The position numbers and the translations under genes were made by a program. The notes below the pieces were generated by a model that saw only the letters and a list, made by a program, of their open reading frames with translations, did not search any database and was not told the origin of the DNA. Source: Hyphomonadaceae bacterium UBA5336 (lineage in GTDB: Bacteria; Pseudomonadota; Alphaproteobacteria; Caulobacterales; Hyphomonadaceae). From it: a stretch of DNA of 54,197 nt. The stretch is taken from assembly GCA_002408125.1 (NCBI GenBank), contig DHQO01000027.1:1-54197 (forward strand), in the 5' to 3' direction. Within the stretch, counting starts at the first letter, position 1; every line of letters begins with the position of its first letter. Positions 6,539 through 14,619 of this stretch are shown here, piece after piece.

Positions 6539-8380
6539 ATGGCACGTCGCAAGAAGCGCTCGCAAAATTTCAACAATCCGTTCGCTGCATCAGGACTGCT
6601 GAGGCTGGCGCGTGCCGGAATCATCTTCCTGATCGGCATCGTGCTGCTGTTCAAGGCACTCGCGGCATTCCGCGACGGCGAGAGTACGGTGATGTTCCTG
6701 GCGGCCTTCGGGGCATCCATGCTGATCCTGTCGGGCCTGACGGGCCTGAAGCAGGGGGCGGACCGGCTGGCCGGTTTCGAGCCCGACCCGCGCTCCCCGG
6801 CCGACCTTTCTGTGCGCTTTCAGAACAATTCCCAGGTCGCCACAATCGGCAAGGCCCAGCGTTATGGGCCCGGCGAGCTGAAAGAACTGCTCGATGTTGG
6901 TACGCCCCCGGAAGGCGGCGGGCGGTCCGGCACGCTCGGCAAGTTGGCCCAGGTGGTGATTCCCGGCCTGCGCTTCTCCCCGCCGGAAGTGCGCCTGACG
7001 CTGGAATATATCATCTCCTGCCTGTTCAACACCGGCATCATCTTCGGCCTTGCCCTGTTCTTCATGCAGGCCGCCGCCACGGTCGGCCTTGATCTCGGCC
7101 CGGTGGGATCGAGCATTTTCTGGTGGACGCTGGCCTTCGTGCTGCTGGCCCGTTGGCGCCTGTTCGTGCGGCCCTCGACGCTGACCATCAGCCTGGCGCA
7201 ACTGCGCGGGGCAACCCCCGGTTCCCTGCGCGGAACCCTGTTCTTCCTCGCCCTCCTCGCCGTTGGTGGAGCGATTGCCATGTCGGTCGATCCGGCAACC
7301 TTCGGGATCTCGCAGGAGACCGCGGCCAATGTCGGCGAACAGCTCGAAGCCGGCGCGAATTCCGGCGCGCCAATCCGCCTCGTGGGCCTGATCATCTTCC
7401 TCGCGCTCGGACTGACGGCCATGGCGACGGTCTTCTGGTTCATCCGCATGGGCCGGCTGAGCCAGCTTTCGGGCGAACTCGACGAGGAGGTCACCCGCGT
7501 GCGCTTCCGCCGCGACGGCGTCGGCAATGCCAGCCATTTCGCCGAGGCCATGATGACCTCGCTGCAGAACCAGCCCCGTGAAACCGGCGATGCCCGGGTC
7601 TACAATCTCGGCGACAATATCTATGTCGAGACCCAGCCGGAGCTGCAAAAGGCGCCGATCTCCAAGGCCGTACCCTTCATCTCCGAAGCCATCGGCAATG
7701 CGCTACTGGTGCTCGCGGCCCTCGCGCTCGCCTTCAACCTCCCGAACCTGCCATCGGTCGAAGCGGTCAGCAACACGCTGGAGCTGGGCAATGATCCCAC
7801 AGATCGGAACCTGGCCGCAGCCTGGCGCGAACTCGCCCTGATCGGCCCCTGGCTGCTGCTTTTCTTCGTCCTCGGGGGCTTTGGAAAATGGTTTCTCGGC
7901 CTGTCGGAGGTCTTCCTCGGCGAGACCAATTTCCGCAGCGTGCTGATGCGCGCTTCGCTTTCAGGCACCGAGACCGATGTCCGCCAGGCCATCGGCAATG
8001 CCGCCTTCGACACCTACAAGACCGAGGTCAGTGTGCCCTTCACCAATGGCGTGGTGGAAGGTGCGAGCGTGGTGCTTCACACCTGTTCCTTCGCCCGCCC
8101 GAACCGCAATGGCTTGATGGGGCCGCGCTCAATCCTCGAGTTCGGCAGTGACCAGGGCCTGTTGCAGCAGACCATCGACGAAGCGGTCCGGTCGCTCGAC
8201 GATCTGCGCTTCATGCCGCAGCTTCAGCAGCGCGACCTCGACACGGTGCGCGAGAGCGTCGCGATCAATGCCGGCCATGCCGAGGCGGTGTATCACGGCA
8301 CCGGCGCGCCCCGTCTGCCGGACGGACGCCCCCTCACACAGGCCATTGCCGATGACAGCAAGGACGAGCCGGAAACCTAG
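6539..8380 (+). CDS. Polytopic membrane protein of unknown function, 613 residues
   Basis: I do not recognise a family. The protein starts with a basic segment (MARRKKRSQNF). It has about eight hydrophobic stretches, near residues 26-46, 52-70, 155-178, 188-206, 232-250, 283-306, 388-412 and 438-460. Charged soluble regions occupy about 75-150 and 310-385, and a C-terminal cytoplasmic-looking domain of about 150 residues follows (LSEVFLGETNFRSVLMRASL, then SILEFGSDQGLLQQTIDEAV). No catalytic motif, ATP-binding motif or transporter signature was seen. It stands alone between ppa and the carbonic anhydrase gene and converges on the latter with two bases between the stops. Its ribosome site is predicted to be locked in a hairpin. 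Confidence 0.85.
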   Translation: MARRKKRSQNFNNPFAASGLLRLARAGIIFLIGIVLLFKALAAFRDGESTVMFLAAFGASMLILSGLTGLKQGADRLAGFEPDPRSPADLSVRFQNNSQVATIGKAQRYGPGELKELLDVGTPPEGGGRSGTLGKLAQVVIPGLRFSPPEVRLTLEYIISCLFNTGIIFGLALFFMQAAATVGLDLGPVGSSIFWWTLAFVLLARWRLFVRPSTLTISLAQLRGATPGSLRGTLFFLALLAVGGAIAMSVDPATFGISQETAANVGEQLEAGANSGAPIRLVGLIIFLALGLTAMATVFWFIRMGRLSQLSGELDEEVTRVRFRRDGVGNASHFAEAMMTSLQNQPRETGDARVYNLGDNIYVETQPELQKAPISKAVPFISEAIGNALLVLAALALAFNLPNLPSVEAVSNTLELGNDPTDRNLAAAWRELALIGPWLLLFFVLGGFGKWFLGLSEVFLGETNFRSVLMRASLSGTETDVRQAIGNAAFDTYKTEVSVPFTNGVVEGASVVLHTCSFARPNRNGLMGPRSILEFGSDQGLLQQTIDEAVRSLDDLRFMPQLQQRDLDTVRESVAINAGHAEAVYHGTGAPRLPDGRPLTQAIADDSKDEPET

Positions 8381-8382
8381 GC

Positions 8383-9012
8383 CTAAGCCGTCGTATCGAT
8401 CAGGTCGAAGCGGCCGGTGATCTGGTTGCGCCAGTAAAGCTCGCCGCTGAAAATGGCGAACCAGGCACCGTGCAGGTGAAGCCGGCCGTCGGCCACGCGC
8501 TCCGCGACGAAGGGAAAGCTCATCAGGTTCACCAGCGACTGGGTGATGCCGGCAAATTCCAGTGCGCGCTGAGGCTCTTCCACACCGCTGGCCAGTACGG
8601 CATCGCGCGCCACATCCAGCAGATCGACCCAAGGTGCGATGAACTTGCCCACCGGTTGGGCATCGGCAGCAGCCAGGCTCGCGGCCACGCCGCCGCATCC
8701 GCCATGGCCCATCACGACAATATGCTCGACCCCCAGCGAGGTGACCGCAAATTCCAGCGCGGCGCTCACACCGTGGCGCCCGCCATCATCCTCGCAGGGC
8801 GGGACCAGATTGGCGACATTGCGCACCACGAACAGCTCGCCGGGCGCAGCATCGAAGATCTGGGCGGGCTCGGCGCGCGAATCGCAGCAGGCAATCAGCA
8901 TCACGTCCGGATTCTGGCCGTCGCCGAGCGCCTCGAAGCGGGCTGCATGCGCTTTATAGCTGCCGGAACGGAACCGGCGATAGCCGGCCAGGAGATCTTC
9001 AGGCGTCTTCAT
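8383..9012 (-). CDS. Beta-class carbonic anhydrase
   Basis: Zinc enzyme interconverting carbon dioxide and bicarbonate in the cytoplasm, supplying bicarbonate to carboxylases. It has 209 residues from the chosen start. The zinc site is complete: Cys42 with the Asp44-Arg46 dyad in ACCDSR, then His103 and Cys106 in GHGGCGG. RNVANLVPP and the SALEFAV helix region are also typical. Longer in-frame starts exist upstream (9081, 9021), but AAGGAG sits nine bases before the ATG at 9012 and directly abuts the one at 9021, so 9012 is preferred. It is divergent from a TetR gene, with palindromes in the shared 145-base gap, so that regulator may control it. Confidence 0.93.
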   Translation of the reverse strand: MKTPEDLLAGYRRFRSGSYKAHAARFEALGDGQNPDVMLIACCDSRAEPAQIFDAAPGELFVVRNVANLVPPCEDDGGRHGVSAALEFAVTSLGVEHIVVMGHGGCGGVAASLAAADAQPVGKFIAPWVDLLDVARDAVLASGVEEPQRALEFAGITQSLVNLMSFPFVAERVADGRLHLHGAWFAIFSGELYWRNQITGRFDLIDTTA

Positions 9013-9119
9013 CAGGGGCATCTCCTTCGTCTTTCTCGCGATGATTTTCGGTTTTGTTGAGTCATCCCCTTGAAAAGGCAACCCGAAAGTTAGAAAGACG
9101 GTACGTTCCGTGCAGCTCT

Positions 9120-9133
9120 GGCGATCTATCGCC
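9120..9133. promoter_or_regulatory. Palindrome between carbonic anhydrase and tetR genes (operator candidate)
   Basis: GGCGAT-CT-ATCGCC is a perfect palindrome with six-base arms. It is flanked by two copies of ACGTTCC (9103-9109 and 9148-9154), the second inside the palindrome GAACGTTC (9146-9153), which ends four bases before the tetR start. TetR-family proteins usually bind such sites in their own divergent promoter regions. Assignment to this TetR is inference. Confidence 0.5.
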
Positions 9134-9157
9134 TTTTATGGATCAGAACGTTCCAAA

Positions 9158-9742
9158 ATGACCAACGCAACACGCAAGCAGGGCCCCAAGCGCAGCGAGG
9201 AATCGCGCGCCGCCATTCTCACCGCCACGCGCGAGGAACTCGCCGAAAACGGCTGGCGCAAGTTCAGCGTCGACAGCGTCGCCAAGCGCGCGCATGCCTC
9301 CAAGCAGACCATCTATCGCTGGTGGCCCTCTGTCGGCACCATGTGCGTGGATGCCGGGCTGGAACTGCTGCCCGCCCAGGGCCGGTTCGGGCGCGACCCG
9401 GTCGAGCGGATCACCGACATCTTCCTGCCGCTGGAAACAGCCTGCCGCGTCGGCCAGGGCCATGCCGTCCTGCGCGCTGCCCTCATCGCAGCCGCCGACG
9501 ATCAGGAGGCCGGCGAGTACTGGCGCAAATGGATCAACGAGAACCTGCGCGCACAGATGCGCAACCTGCTCGCCGAACTCACCGCCAAGCGTATCGTGCG
9601 CCGCGACTGGGACATCGACACGGCGATGCAGATCATGCTCGGCGCCTTCTGGCACCGCCTTGTGTTCACCCGCGCACCAATCGCCGAGGGCCATATGGTG
9701 ACCCAGGCGAACCTGCTGCTCAGCGTATTCGGCCCGGAATAG
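9158..9742 (+). CDS. TetR-family transcriptional regulator
   Basis: A 194-residue repressor-type protein. The N-terminal helix-turn-helix covers about residues 14-62 (AILTATREELAENGWRKFSVDSVAKRAHASKQTIYRWW), where SKQTIYRWW is the recognition-helix signature of the AcrR/TetR class. The C-terminal ligand-binding half shows no motif that reveals the inducer. The ATG at 9158 is chosen because the 16 residues in front of it in the longer reading are not TetR-like and would cover the palindromes. It is divergent from the carbonic anhydrase gene and converges on phoD. The likely targets are itself and the carbonic anhydrase gene, by position only. Confidence 0.9.
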   Translation: MTNATRKQGPKRSEESRAAILTATREELAENGWRKFSVDSVAKRAHASKQTIYRWWPSVGTMCVDAGLELLPAQGRFGRDPVERITDIFLPLETACRVGQGHAVLRAALIAAADDQEAGEYWRKWINENLRAQMRNLLAELTAKRIVRRDWDIDTAMQIMLGAFWHRLVFTRAPIAEGHMVTQANLLLSVFGPE

Positions 9743-9746
9743 GGTC

Positions 9747-11450
9747 CTACACCTTCGCCAGGCGTGTCATGCCGGCGCCCTCGGCGCGGGTGGCATAACG
9801 CACGCTGGTCTCGGCGGTGTAATCCTTCTCCAGGATGGTGGAGACCTTCACAAAGTCCCCGCGCACGCCGGCCCTGGTGAGCGTCACCAGGGTAAAGCCG
9901 TGACCGTGCGGGTCGTGATATTCCACCTCGGGATTGGCGTCTGAGAACATTTCCCCGAGACCGTCGACCTCCGGCATATAGTGGCCCATGCCGGGCGAGG
10001 AGATGGAGGTGCAGCCGAACTCGACCCCGCGCTGCTGGCCATCGACATCGATCAGCGTATTGCCCCAGGCGGTATGGGTATCGCCGGTGACCGTGATCAG
10101 GCGAGCGCCGGCCTGTTTGGCGTCCTCATAAAGGCGCGCGCGGGCGGCCGGGAAACCGTCCCAGGCATCCAGGTTGAAGGGCAGGCCGAGCGGCGCGAAG
10201 GCCGCCATCAGGCTGAGATAGGTATTGTCGAGATCCTCGATGGTCTCGGCGCCGAGAATGTCGGCGAATTTCGGCGGCACGACGCGCGCCATGATCACCT
10301 GGTTGGCGAGCAGTTGCCACTGGGTGCCCTGCGCGACGCTGTCGGTCAGACCTTCGGCGAGCCAGGCCTCCTGCTCGAAACCGAGCATGGTGCGCTCATC
10401 GGCCTGCACGCGAGCCATGGTCGCCATGGCCTTGGCCGGCACCTGCTCGGGCGGCAGGCCGACAATCTCGTTGAACCAGCTGATCTCTTCAGACCGGCCC
10501 GTGAGGCGACTTTCCAGGCAGAACACGGTCGCGACCGAGCCGAACTCGAAACGGCGATAGATCGCCTCCTTCGCCCGGCCGGGCTCGGGGTCGCGCACGG
10601 GCATCCATTCCAGATAAGCCTGGACGGCAGCCTGCTTGCGGTCGCTCCAGTCACCTTCGTTTTCTTCCCGATTGTGGTTCTGCGCGCCGGTGCGGTAGCT
10701 GTCATTGGCGCTTTCATGATCGTCCCAGGTGCACAGCCAGGGGGCGACAGCATGAGCGGCCTGCAGGTTTGGGTCGGTCTTGTACTGGCGGTGGCGGGTC
10801 CGGTAATCGTCCAGGGTGACGATCTCCGTGACCGGATCATGCCGCCGACCGATTTCCTCGCCGACCGCGCCGCCATAGCCGTCCACGCCGTATTCATAGA
10901 TATAATCGCCGAGGTGCAGCACGGCATCGAGATCGTCCAGCTTGGCGATCTCGTCATAGGCATTGAAAAATCCAAAGGGCCAGTTCGAACACGACACAAC
11001 CGCAAAGCGCACGGGCGCTTCGCTCTCGGCGGTGGCCGTCGTCTTGGTCGTGCCCGTAGGCGAGGTGACGTCTCCGCCGGCTGTGGGCACGATGAACTCA
11101 TAGCTATAGCGCGTGGCCGGCTGCAGGCCTTCGGGCACCACTTTCACGGTGAAGTCGCGCGATGCGCTGGTCTGCACCGCGCCGGTGGCGACGACCTTGC
11201 TGCCCTGTTTCACGCGGTAGACCACGGGGATGGCGCCGTCGCCGGATTTCGGCGTCACGCGAGTCCAGATCACAACGCTGTCGCTCATCGGGTCGCCGGA
11301 GGCCACGCCATGTTCGAAGGCTACTTCGCCGCCATAGATCGCCAGCCCGTCCAGATCGCTGATATCCGGCCCGGCGCGCAGGGAGCAGGCCCCCAGGCCC
11401 AGTGCGCCGCCCGTAAGCCCCAGTGCCTGCCGGCGAGAAATCTTAACCAT
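9747..11450 (-). CDS. PhoD-like alkaline phosphatase/phosphodiesterase, Tat-exported
   Basis: A 567-residue metallophosphoesterase that probably hydrolyses phosphate esters outside the cytoplasm. The N-terminus ISRRQALGL is a twin-arginine signal (Arg6-Arg7) and ends in GLGAC (Cys22), so the protein may be both Tat-translocated and lipid-anchored. An N-terminal PhoD Ig-like region with FEHGVASGDP and VVIWTRV follows. The catalytic metal ligands are in HLGDYIYEYG, CTWDDHE and TGDTHTAWGN. GGAGG lies five bases before the ATG. It is divergent from the pseudouridine synthase gene. No Pho box was recognised in the 71-base gap, although a small GAGGT/ACCTC hairpin (11466-11481) precedes its ribosome site. 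Confidence 0.92.
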   Translation of the reverse strand: MVKISRRQALGLTGGALGLGACSLRAGPDISDLDGLAIYGGEVAFEHGVASGDPMSDSVVIWTRVTPKSGDGAIPVVYRVKQGSKVVATGAVQTSASRDFTVKVVPEGLQPATRYSYEFIVPTAGGDVTSPTGTTKTTATAESEAPVRFAVVSCSNWPFGFFNAYDEIAKLDDLDAVLHLGDYIYEYGVDGYGGAVGEEIGRRHDPVTEIVTLDDYRTRHRQYKTDPNLQAAHAVAPWLCTWDDHESANDSYRTGAQNHNREENEGDWSDRKQAAVQAYLEWMPVRDPEPGRAKEAIYRRFEFGSVATVFCLESRLTGRSEEISWFNEIVGLPPEQVPAKAMATMARVQADERTMLGFEQEAWLAEGLTDSVAQGTQWQLLANQVIMARVVPPKFADILGAETIEDLDNTYLSLMAAFAPLGLPFNLDAWDGFPAARARLYEDAKQAGARLITVTGDTHTAWGNTLIDVDGQQRGVEFGCTSISSPGMGHYMPEVDGLGEMFSDANPEVEYHDPHGHGFTLVTLTRAGVRGDFVKVSTILEKDYTAETSVRYATRAEGAGMTRLAKV

Positions 11451-11521
11451 GTCAGCCTCCGTGTTGAGGTGTCTTTACCTCGCCGGTTTCCTAATGCACA
11501 GCATCGCGTCAGTTACATGAC

Positions 11522-12535
11522 ATGCAGACCATTATCCTGACAGCCGAGGCCCGCGAGGCCGGCGAGCGTACCGATCGCTTTATTGCCGCGCGATTGGCAG
11601 ATGTTTCGCGCTCGCGCATAAAGGCTCTGATCAAGCAGGGCGCGCTGGCCTGCGACGGCGTGCCGCTGACCGATCCCAATGCCAGCGTGGTGGCCGGCGC
11701 GGAGTATCGCCTGGAGGTGCCGGATCCGAAGCCCGCGACGCCCGAGCCGGAAGATATCCCGCTCGATATCCTGTTCGAGGACGCAGATCTCATCATCCTC
11801 AACAAGCCGGCCGGCATGGCGGTGCATCCCGCGCCGGGCAGCTGGGACGGGACGCTGGTCAATGCGCTTCTGCATCACTGCAAGGGAGAGCTGCCGGGGA
11901 TCGGCGGCGTGGAGCGGCCCGGCATTGTCCACCGGCTCGACAAGGACACGACGGGTGTGATGGTCGTGGCGAAGACCGAGCCCGCTCATCGCGGCCTGTC
12001 GGAGCTTTTCGCCAGCCACACTATCGACCGGGCCTATCTCGCCCTCACGCGCGGGGCGCCACGCCCGCTTTCAGGCACGGTGGAAGCCCCCATCGCGCGG
12101 GCGACCGGCGACCGCAAGAAGATGGCCGTGCCGCGCAATCCCGACACGCCGAATGCGCGCCATGCGGTGACCCACTACAAGGCGCTGGAAACCTATGGCC
12201 TGCTCGACAAGGGCGCAGGCCTTCCGGCTGCCGCGCTGATCGAGTGCCGACTGGAGACCGGGCGCACGCACCAGATCCGCGTGCATATGAGCCATATCGG
12301 CGCGCCGCTGATCGGCGACACGACCTATGGCCGCCATCGCGGCATCAAGGCCTTCGGATCGGGCGAGGCGTTTATCGAGGCGACCTCTGCCGCGCGCGCT
12401 TTCCCACGCCAGGCGCTGCATGCCGCGCTTTTGGGGTTTGAGCATCCCGTGACGGGCGAGGCGCTGAGTTTCACCGCCCCCCTGCCGGAGGACATGGCGG
12501 TTCTGAAGGCCGCGCTCTCGTCAATGCCGCGCTAG
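11522..12535 (+). CDS. RluA/RluD-family 23S rRNA pseudouridine synthase
   Basis: Cytoplasmic enzyme that isomerises specific uridines of 23S rRNA to pseudouridine. It has 337 residues. An S4 RNA-binding domain (about 15-66: DRFIAARLADVSRSRIKALIKQG) is followed by the RluA catalytic domain with the signature HRLDKDTTG at 137-145, in which Asp140 is the catalytic residue. RTHQIRVHM and PLIGDTTYG in the C-terminal half are typical of RluD/RluC. The exact target uridine cannot be read from sequence. No convincing ribosome site precedes the ATG at 11522, so leaderless or weakly initiated translation is possible. Its stop overlaps the stop of the Sel1 gene on the other strand. Confidence 0.93.
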   Translation: MQTIILTAEAREAGERTDRFIAARLADVSRSRIKALIKQGALACDGVPLTDPNASVVAGAEYRLEVPDPKPATPEPEDIPLDILFEDADLIILNKPAGMAVHPAPGSWDGTLVNALLHHCKGELPGIGGVERPGIVHRLDKDTTGVMVVAKTEPAHRGLSELFASHTIDRAYLALTRGAPRPLSGTVEAPIARATGDRKKMAVPRNPDTPNARHAVTHYKALETYGLLDKGAGLPAAALIECRLETGRTHQIRVHMSHIGAPLIGDTTYGRHRGIKAFGSGEAFIEATSAARAFPRQALHAALLGFEHPVTGEALSFTAPLPEDMAVLKAALSSMPR

Positions 12536-13149
12536 TTCCCGCGCCAGAATTCCCGGTTGAGCACACCCGAACGCGAGCCGTCATTCGACAGGCCATAGCG
12601 GCGAACCTGGTCGCAGGAATATTCCACCTCGGCCAGGCACGACTGGCGCATCAGCTCAGCGCCGCGATTACGCTCCTTCGGGCCGCCAAGCCCGACATAC
12701 ATCATGTTTCCGAGCACGCCGCAGGCGGCCGGATCGTTGAGATCGCAGGCACGGGTATAAAGGCTACGCGCGCGGGGATAATCCTGGTCGAGCGTGGTGC
12801 CCTGGAACAGCATATTCGCGTGCTGCATGCAGCCCGCGGCGCTGTTGAGGTCACATGCGCGTTGATAGGCGTCGCCGGCCGCCTCAAAATCCTGATCGGT
12901 GGCGACGCCGCGCCGGTACATGTCGCCGAGCTGATAGCAGTCATCGGCGCCGCCGGCCTCGCAGTCACGCGTGAAGATCTCGAAGGCAGCGTTGATATGG
13001 CCGAGCCGCAAGGCGACACCGCCATTGCGGTACTGGGAAATGTCCGGCCCTTCGGTTTCCTGGGCCAGGCTCGGTCCGGCGCCGGCAGCCATCAGCGTGC
13101 AGGCAGCCAGACATGCGCGCAGGGGCGCTGATCGAAACAGTCTCATCAT
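12532..13149 (-). CDS. Secreted Sel1-repeat protein with paired cysteines (Hcp-like)
   Basis: A 205-residue exported protein: a signal peptide (MMRLFRSAPLRACLAACTLM, cleavage near residue 29, SLAQ) and then three to four Sel1-like repeats. Each repeat carries two cysteines seven residues apart (DCEAGGADDC, ACDLNSAAGC, ACDLNDPAAC, SCLAEVEYSC). In the Helicobacter Hcp proteins this pattern forms one disulfide per repeat, so the protein is probably a disulfide-locked periplasmic or secreted scaffold for protein contacts. The start at 13149 is taken because the signal peptide begins there; a longer reading overlaps the divergent SDR gene. A palindrome CAGAT-TTG-ATCTG (13182-13194) lies in the divergent gap. 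Confidence 0.85.
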   Translation of the reverse strand: MMRLFRSAPLRACLAACTLMAAGAGPSLAQETEGPDISQYRNGGVALRLGHINAAFEIFTRDCEAGGADDCYQLGDMYRRGVATDQDFEAAGDAYQRACDLNSAAGCMQHANMLFQGTTLDQDYPRARSLYTRACDLNDPAACGVLGNMMYVGLGGPKERNRGAELMRQSCLAEVEYSCDQVRRYGLSNDGSRSGVLNREFWRGN

Positions 13150-13255
13150 TGTTATACAGTAGCACCGCCTGAAAGTTCCGCCAGATTTGATCTGCGTTGC
13201 ATCTGTCCCCACATCCCGCAGTACGCCAGTCCCGGCGACACGCAGGGAGGATATC

Positions 13256-14230
13256 ATGACAAACACACCGCAAGCCCCGATCGGCAGCGGATTTCACGCC
13301 AAGTCGACCGCCATGGAAGCGATCGAAGGCATCGACCTGACCGGCAAGACCGCCATCGTCACGGGCGGCTATAGCGGCATCGGCACTGAGACCGTGCGCG
13401 CGCTCGCCTCGGCCGGCGCGGAAGTCATCGTGCCCGCCCGCCGCCCCGAGGCCGCCCATGAAGAACTCGAGCACCTGCCCGGCAGTATCGGCGTTGCCGA
13501 GATGGATCTCGCCGATATCGGCTCGGTGCGCGCCTTTGCCGACAGTTTTCTCGCCACCGGCAAGCCCCTGCACCTGCTCATCAACAATGCTGGCGTGATG
13601 GCCTGCCCGGAAGCGCGGGTCGGACCGGGCTGGGAGCGCCAGTTCGGCACCAATCATATGGGCCATTTCGCACTGGCCAATGCCCTCCTGCCGGCGCTGA
13701 AGAAAGCAGACGGCGCGCGCGTCATCGCGCTCTCCTCCACCGCACATATTCGCGGCGATGTGCTGTGGGATGACCCGCATTTCCGCGAAACGCCCTATGA
13801 CAAGTGGCGCGCCTATGCTCAGTCGAAATCGGCCAATGCCCTGTTTGCACGCCAGGCCGACCAGCTCTGGCAGGGCGATGGCATCCGCGTCTTCGCGGTG
13901 CATCCCGGCGGGATCTTCACCCCGCTCCAGCGCCACCTGCCCGAGGAAGAGATCGTGGCGATGGGCTGGAAGAATGCCGACGGCACGATTCCCGAGCAGG
14001 TTCGGGCGAGGTTCAAGACGCCCGAGCAGGGCGCATCTACGACGGTGTGGGCCGCCACTTCGCCCCAACTTGACGGCATGGGCGGGGTTTATTGCGAGAA
14101 TGGCGACATCGCCCGTGCGGCCACGCCCGACAGCCCGCCCTGGGAAGACGCCCGCGAATGGATCCAGGACGATGCCAAGGCCGCGCGCCTGTGGGAAATG
14201 AGCGAAGAGATGCTGGCCGAGATAGCATGA
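13256..14230 (+). CDS. Short-chain dehydrogenase/reductase (retinol-dehydrogenase-like)
   Basis: NAD(P)-dependent oxidoreductase of 324 residues. The nucleotide-binding motif TGGYSGIG lies at about residues 38-45, NNAGVM follows the second half of the Rossmann fold, and the catalytic triad is Ser (ALSST), Tyr and Lys (YAQSK). HPGGIFTPLQ after the catalytic site is typical of WWOX/retinol-dehydrogenase-like SDRs. The substrate is unknown. AGGGAGG at 13244-13250 is five bases before the ATG at 13256, which decides against a longer reading from 13187. The stop overlaps the start of a small secreted protein gene (ATGA). Confidence 0.9.
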   Translation: MTNTPQAPIGSGFHAKSTAMEAIEGIDLTGKTAIVTGGYSGIGTETVRALASAGAEVIVPARRPEAAHEELEHLPGSIGVAEMDLADIGSVRAFADSFLATGKPLHLLINNAGVMACPEARVGPGWERQFGTNHMGHFALANALLPALKKADGARVIALSSTAHIRGDVLWDDPHFRETPYDKWRAYAQSKSANALFARQADQLWQGDGIRVFAVHPGGIFTPLQRHLPEEEIVAMGWKNADGTIPEQVRARFKTPEQGASTTVWAATSPQLDGMGGVYCENGDIARAATPDSPPWEDAREWIQDDAKAARLWEMSEEMLAEIA

Positions 14231-14550
14231 GCCTGCTGCGCGCCACCTCGCTCCTTGCCATCGCACTGGGCTGCACCACCGCACATGCCGGCCCGGCAGA
14301 TGAGGAAAGCCTCCCGGGCAATCTCATAGCAGTTGCTGCCGATGGTACGGTGTCATGCACAGGGCCGGCCTTTGAGTTTGAAGCACAGGTTCTGGACGCC
14401 TGCGTCTCAGGCTATGACCGCAGCAGGGCTTCGGGACCTGTGGTCATCCAGGCCGACCGTCATGCGTTGACCGGCGATGTGCTGGAAGTGGTGTCACAGT
14501 TTCGCGACCAGGCAACGATCCAGATTACCCTGGAGGGGAACAGCAACTGA
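14227..14550 (+). CDS. Small secreted protein of unknown function
   Basis: A 107-residue product with a good Sec signal peptide (MSLLRATSLLAIALGCTTAHA, cleavage after residue 21) and a mature part of about 86 residues containing two cysteines (SCTG and DACVSGYD) that could pair. No family was recognised. The ATG overlaps the SDR stop, so the two are probably translated as a pair. A small hairpin (AGCCTG-ACA-CAGGCT, 14565-14579) follows 15 bases after the stop and could end the unit. Confidence 0.65.
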   Translation: MSLLRATSLLAIALGCTTAHAGPADEESLPGNLIAVAADGTVSCTGPAFEFEAQVLDACVSGYDRSRASGPVVIQADRHALTGDVLEVVSQFRDQATIQITLEGNSN

Positions 14551-14619
14551 AGATAAGGTCTTCCAGCCTGACACAGGCTGCTTGACGAGAACGCGGACCG
14601 GCCTCACAGCGAGCAAATC

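Noticed and set aside
9981..11540. Plus-strand open frame of 519 residues over phoD
   Set aside because: Antisense to a complete PhoD-like enzyme with all metal motifs; no independent support.
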